Assembly: GCF_014696875.1 (NCBI RefSeq) | Contig: NZ_JACJQV010000204.1 | Coordinates: 1-42,726 of the forward strand | Length of the DNA: 42,726 nucleotides | Direction: 5' to 3' | Source: Microcystis wesenbergii FACHB-1317 | Lineage (GTDB): Bacteria; Cyanobacteriota; Cyanobacteriia; Cyanobacteriales; Microcystaceae | Part shown: piece by piece, positions 42,617 through 42,726 of the stretch | How positions within the stretch are numbered: the first letter of the stretch is position 1 | Layout: each line of letters begins with the position of its first letter | Translations under genes and position numbers: made by a program | The notes under the pieces: model-generated | Databases searched by the model: none | What the model saw: the letters and a program-made list of their open reading frames with translations, nothing else | What the model was told of the DNA's origin: nothing

Positions 42617-42658
42617 ATCGAAAATTTGGGTCTGAAACCCCGTCGTTCTACGACGGCT
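42617..42658 (+). mobile_element. Transposon-end hairpin, inverted partner of 38271-38313
   Basis: ATCGAAAATTTGGG, then GAAACCC and the hairpin CCGTCGT (42640-42646), TCT, ACGACGG (42650-42656) repeat the 38271-38313 sequence in the opposite direction. Sequence from 42659 to the window end shows nothing recognised. Confidence 0.5.
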
Positions 42659-42726
42659 TTACCGTTAAATATGAGCATCGTTTACGAAATATATGCTAAA
42701 ATGTGAGGTATGGAAAAAGCCTATTC

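Overview
The window is a piece of a cyanobacterial chromosome. Core genes (pheT, ndhF, gpmI-secG, an Mla-type lipid transporter), several GCGATCGC (HIP1) palindromes, a PEP-CTERM protein, GUN4, Uma2 and DUF4351 families and short heptamer repeats all point to cyanobacteria. The density of toxin-antitoxin and restriction-modification genes and of decayed duplications makes Microcystis aeruginosa or a close relative the best guess. No rRNA or tRNA gene was seen.

Left part (1-8.5 kb): a truncated PIN toxin lies against a complete higBA pair. Then comes pheT, followed by two different type II restriction-modification systems. System 1 (4088-5589) is an overlapping endonuclease/amino-methyltransferase pair and sits between intact pheT and a partial second copy of the pheT 5' region (5685-5967). 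System 2 (6090-8418) has a C5 methyltransferase converging on an endonuclease, with a controller (C) protein gene and a clear C-box.

Middle-left (8.5-20.7 kb): a 2OG-Fe(II) oxygenase, mlaF and mlaD, telomere-like octamer repeats, a DUF5615/DUF433 pair, and a PEP-CTERM gene whose N-terminus is broken by a G11 tract. A WD40 lipoprotein follows, whose tail has been tandemly duplicated together with a Uma2 gene and the start of an Rpn-like nuclease gene. Only one of the two units carries a 118-bp MITE-like insertion. A free-standing copy of the Rpn C-terminal module, then mlaE (minus strand), brnTA and a truncated hicB complete this part.

Middle (20.9-26.4 kb): an apparent minus-strand operon of a coiled-coil/acidic 159-aa protein, a GUN4-domain protein, a tiny frameshifted ORF, an 850-aa protein and a DUF4407 membrane protein. 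The 850-aa protein has about seven repeats of 75 aa followed by an SPFH domain and a coiled coil, a layout reminiscent of the eukaryotic major vault protein. This operon is the strongest candidate for an undescribed system. A probable IS200/IS605 right-end remnant lies upstream of it.

Right part (26.5-42.7 kb): a PstS-like binding protein, gpmI-secG-metalloprotease, and an AAA ATPase next to a subtilase split by one in-frame TGA. ndhF with a strong terminator follows. The last 5 kb hold a two-domain TrkA protein translationally coupled to a 9-residue-repeat protein, flanked by inverted remnants and tandem copies of Rpn-like DUF4351 genes and by transposon ends. All the Rpn/DUF4351 genes share a Shine-Dalgarno/ATG inside the gene, just before the C-terminal module. 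This suggests an intragenic antitoxin.
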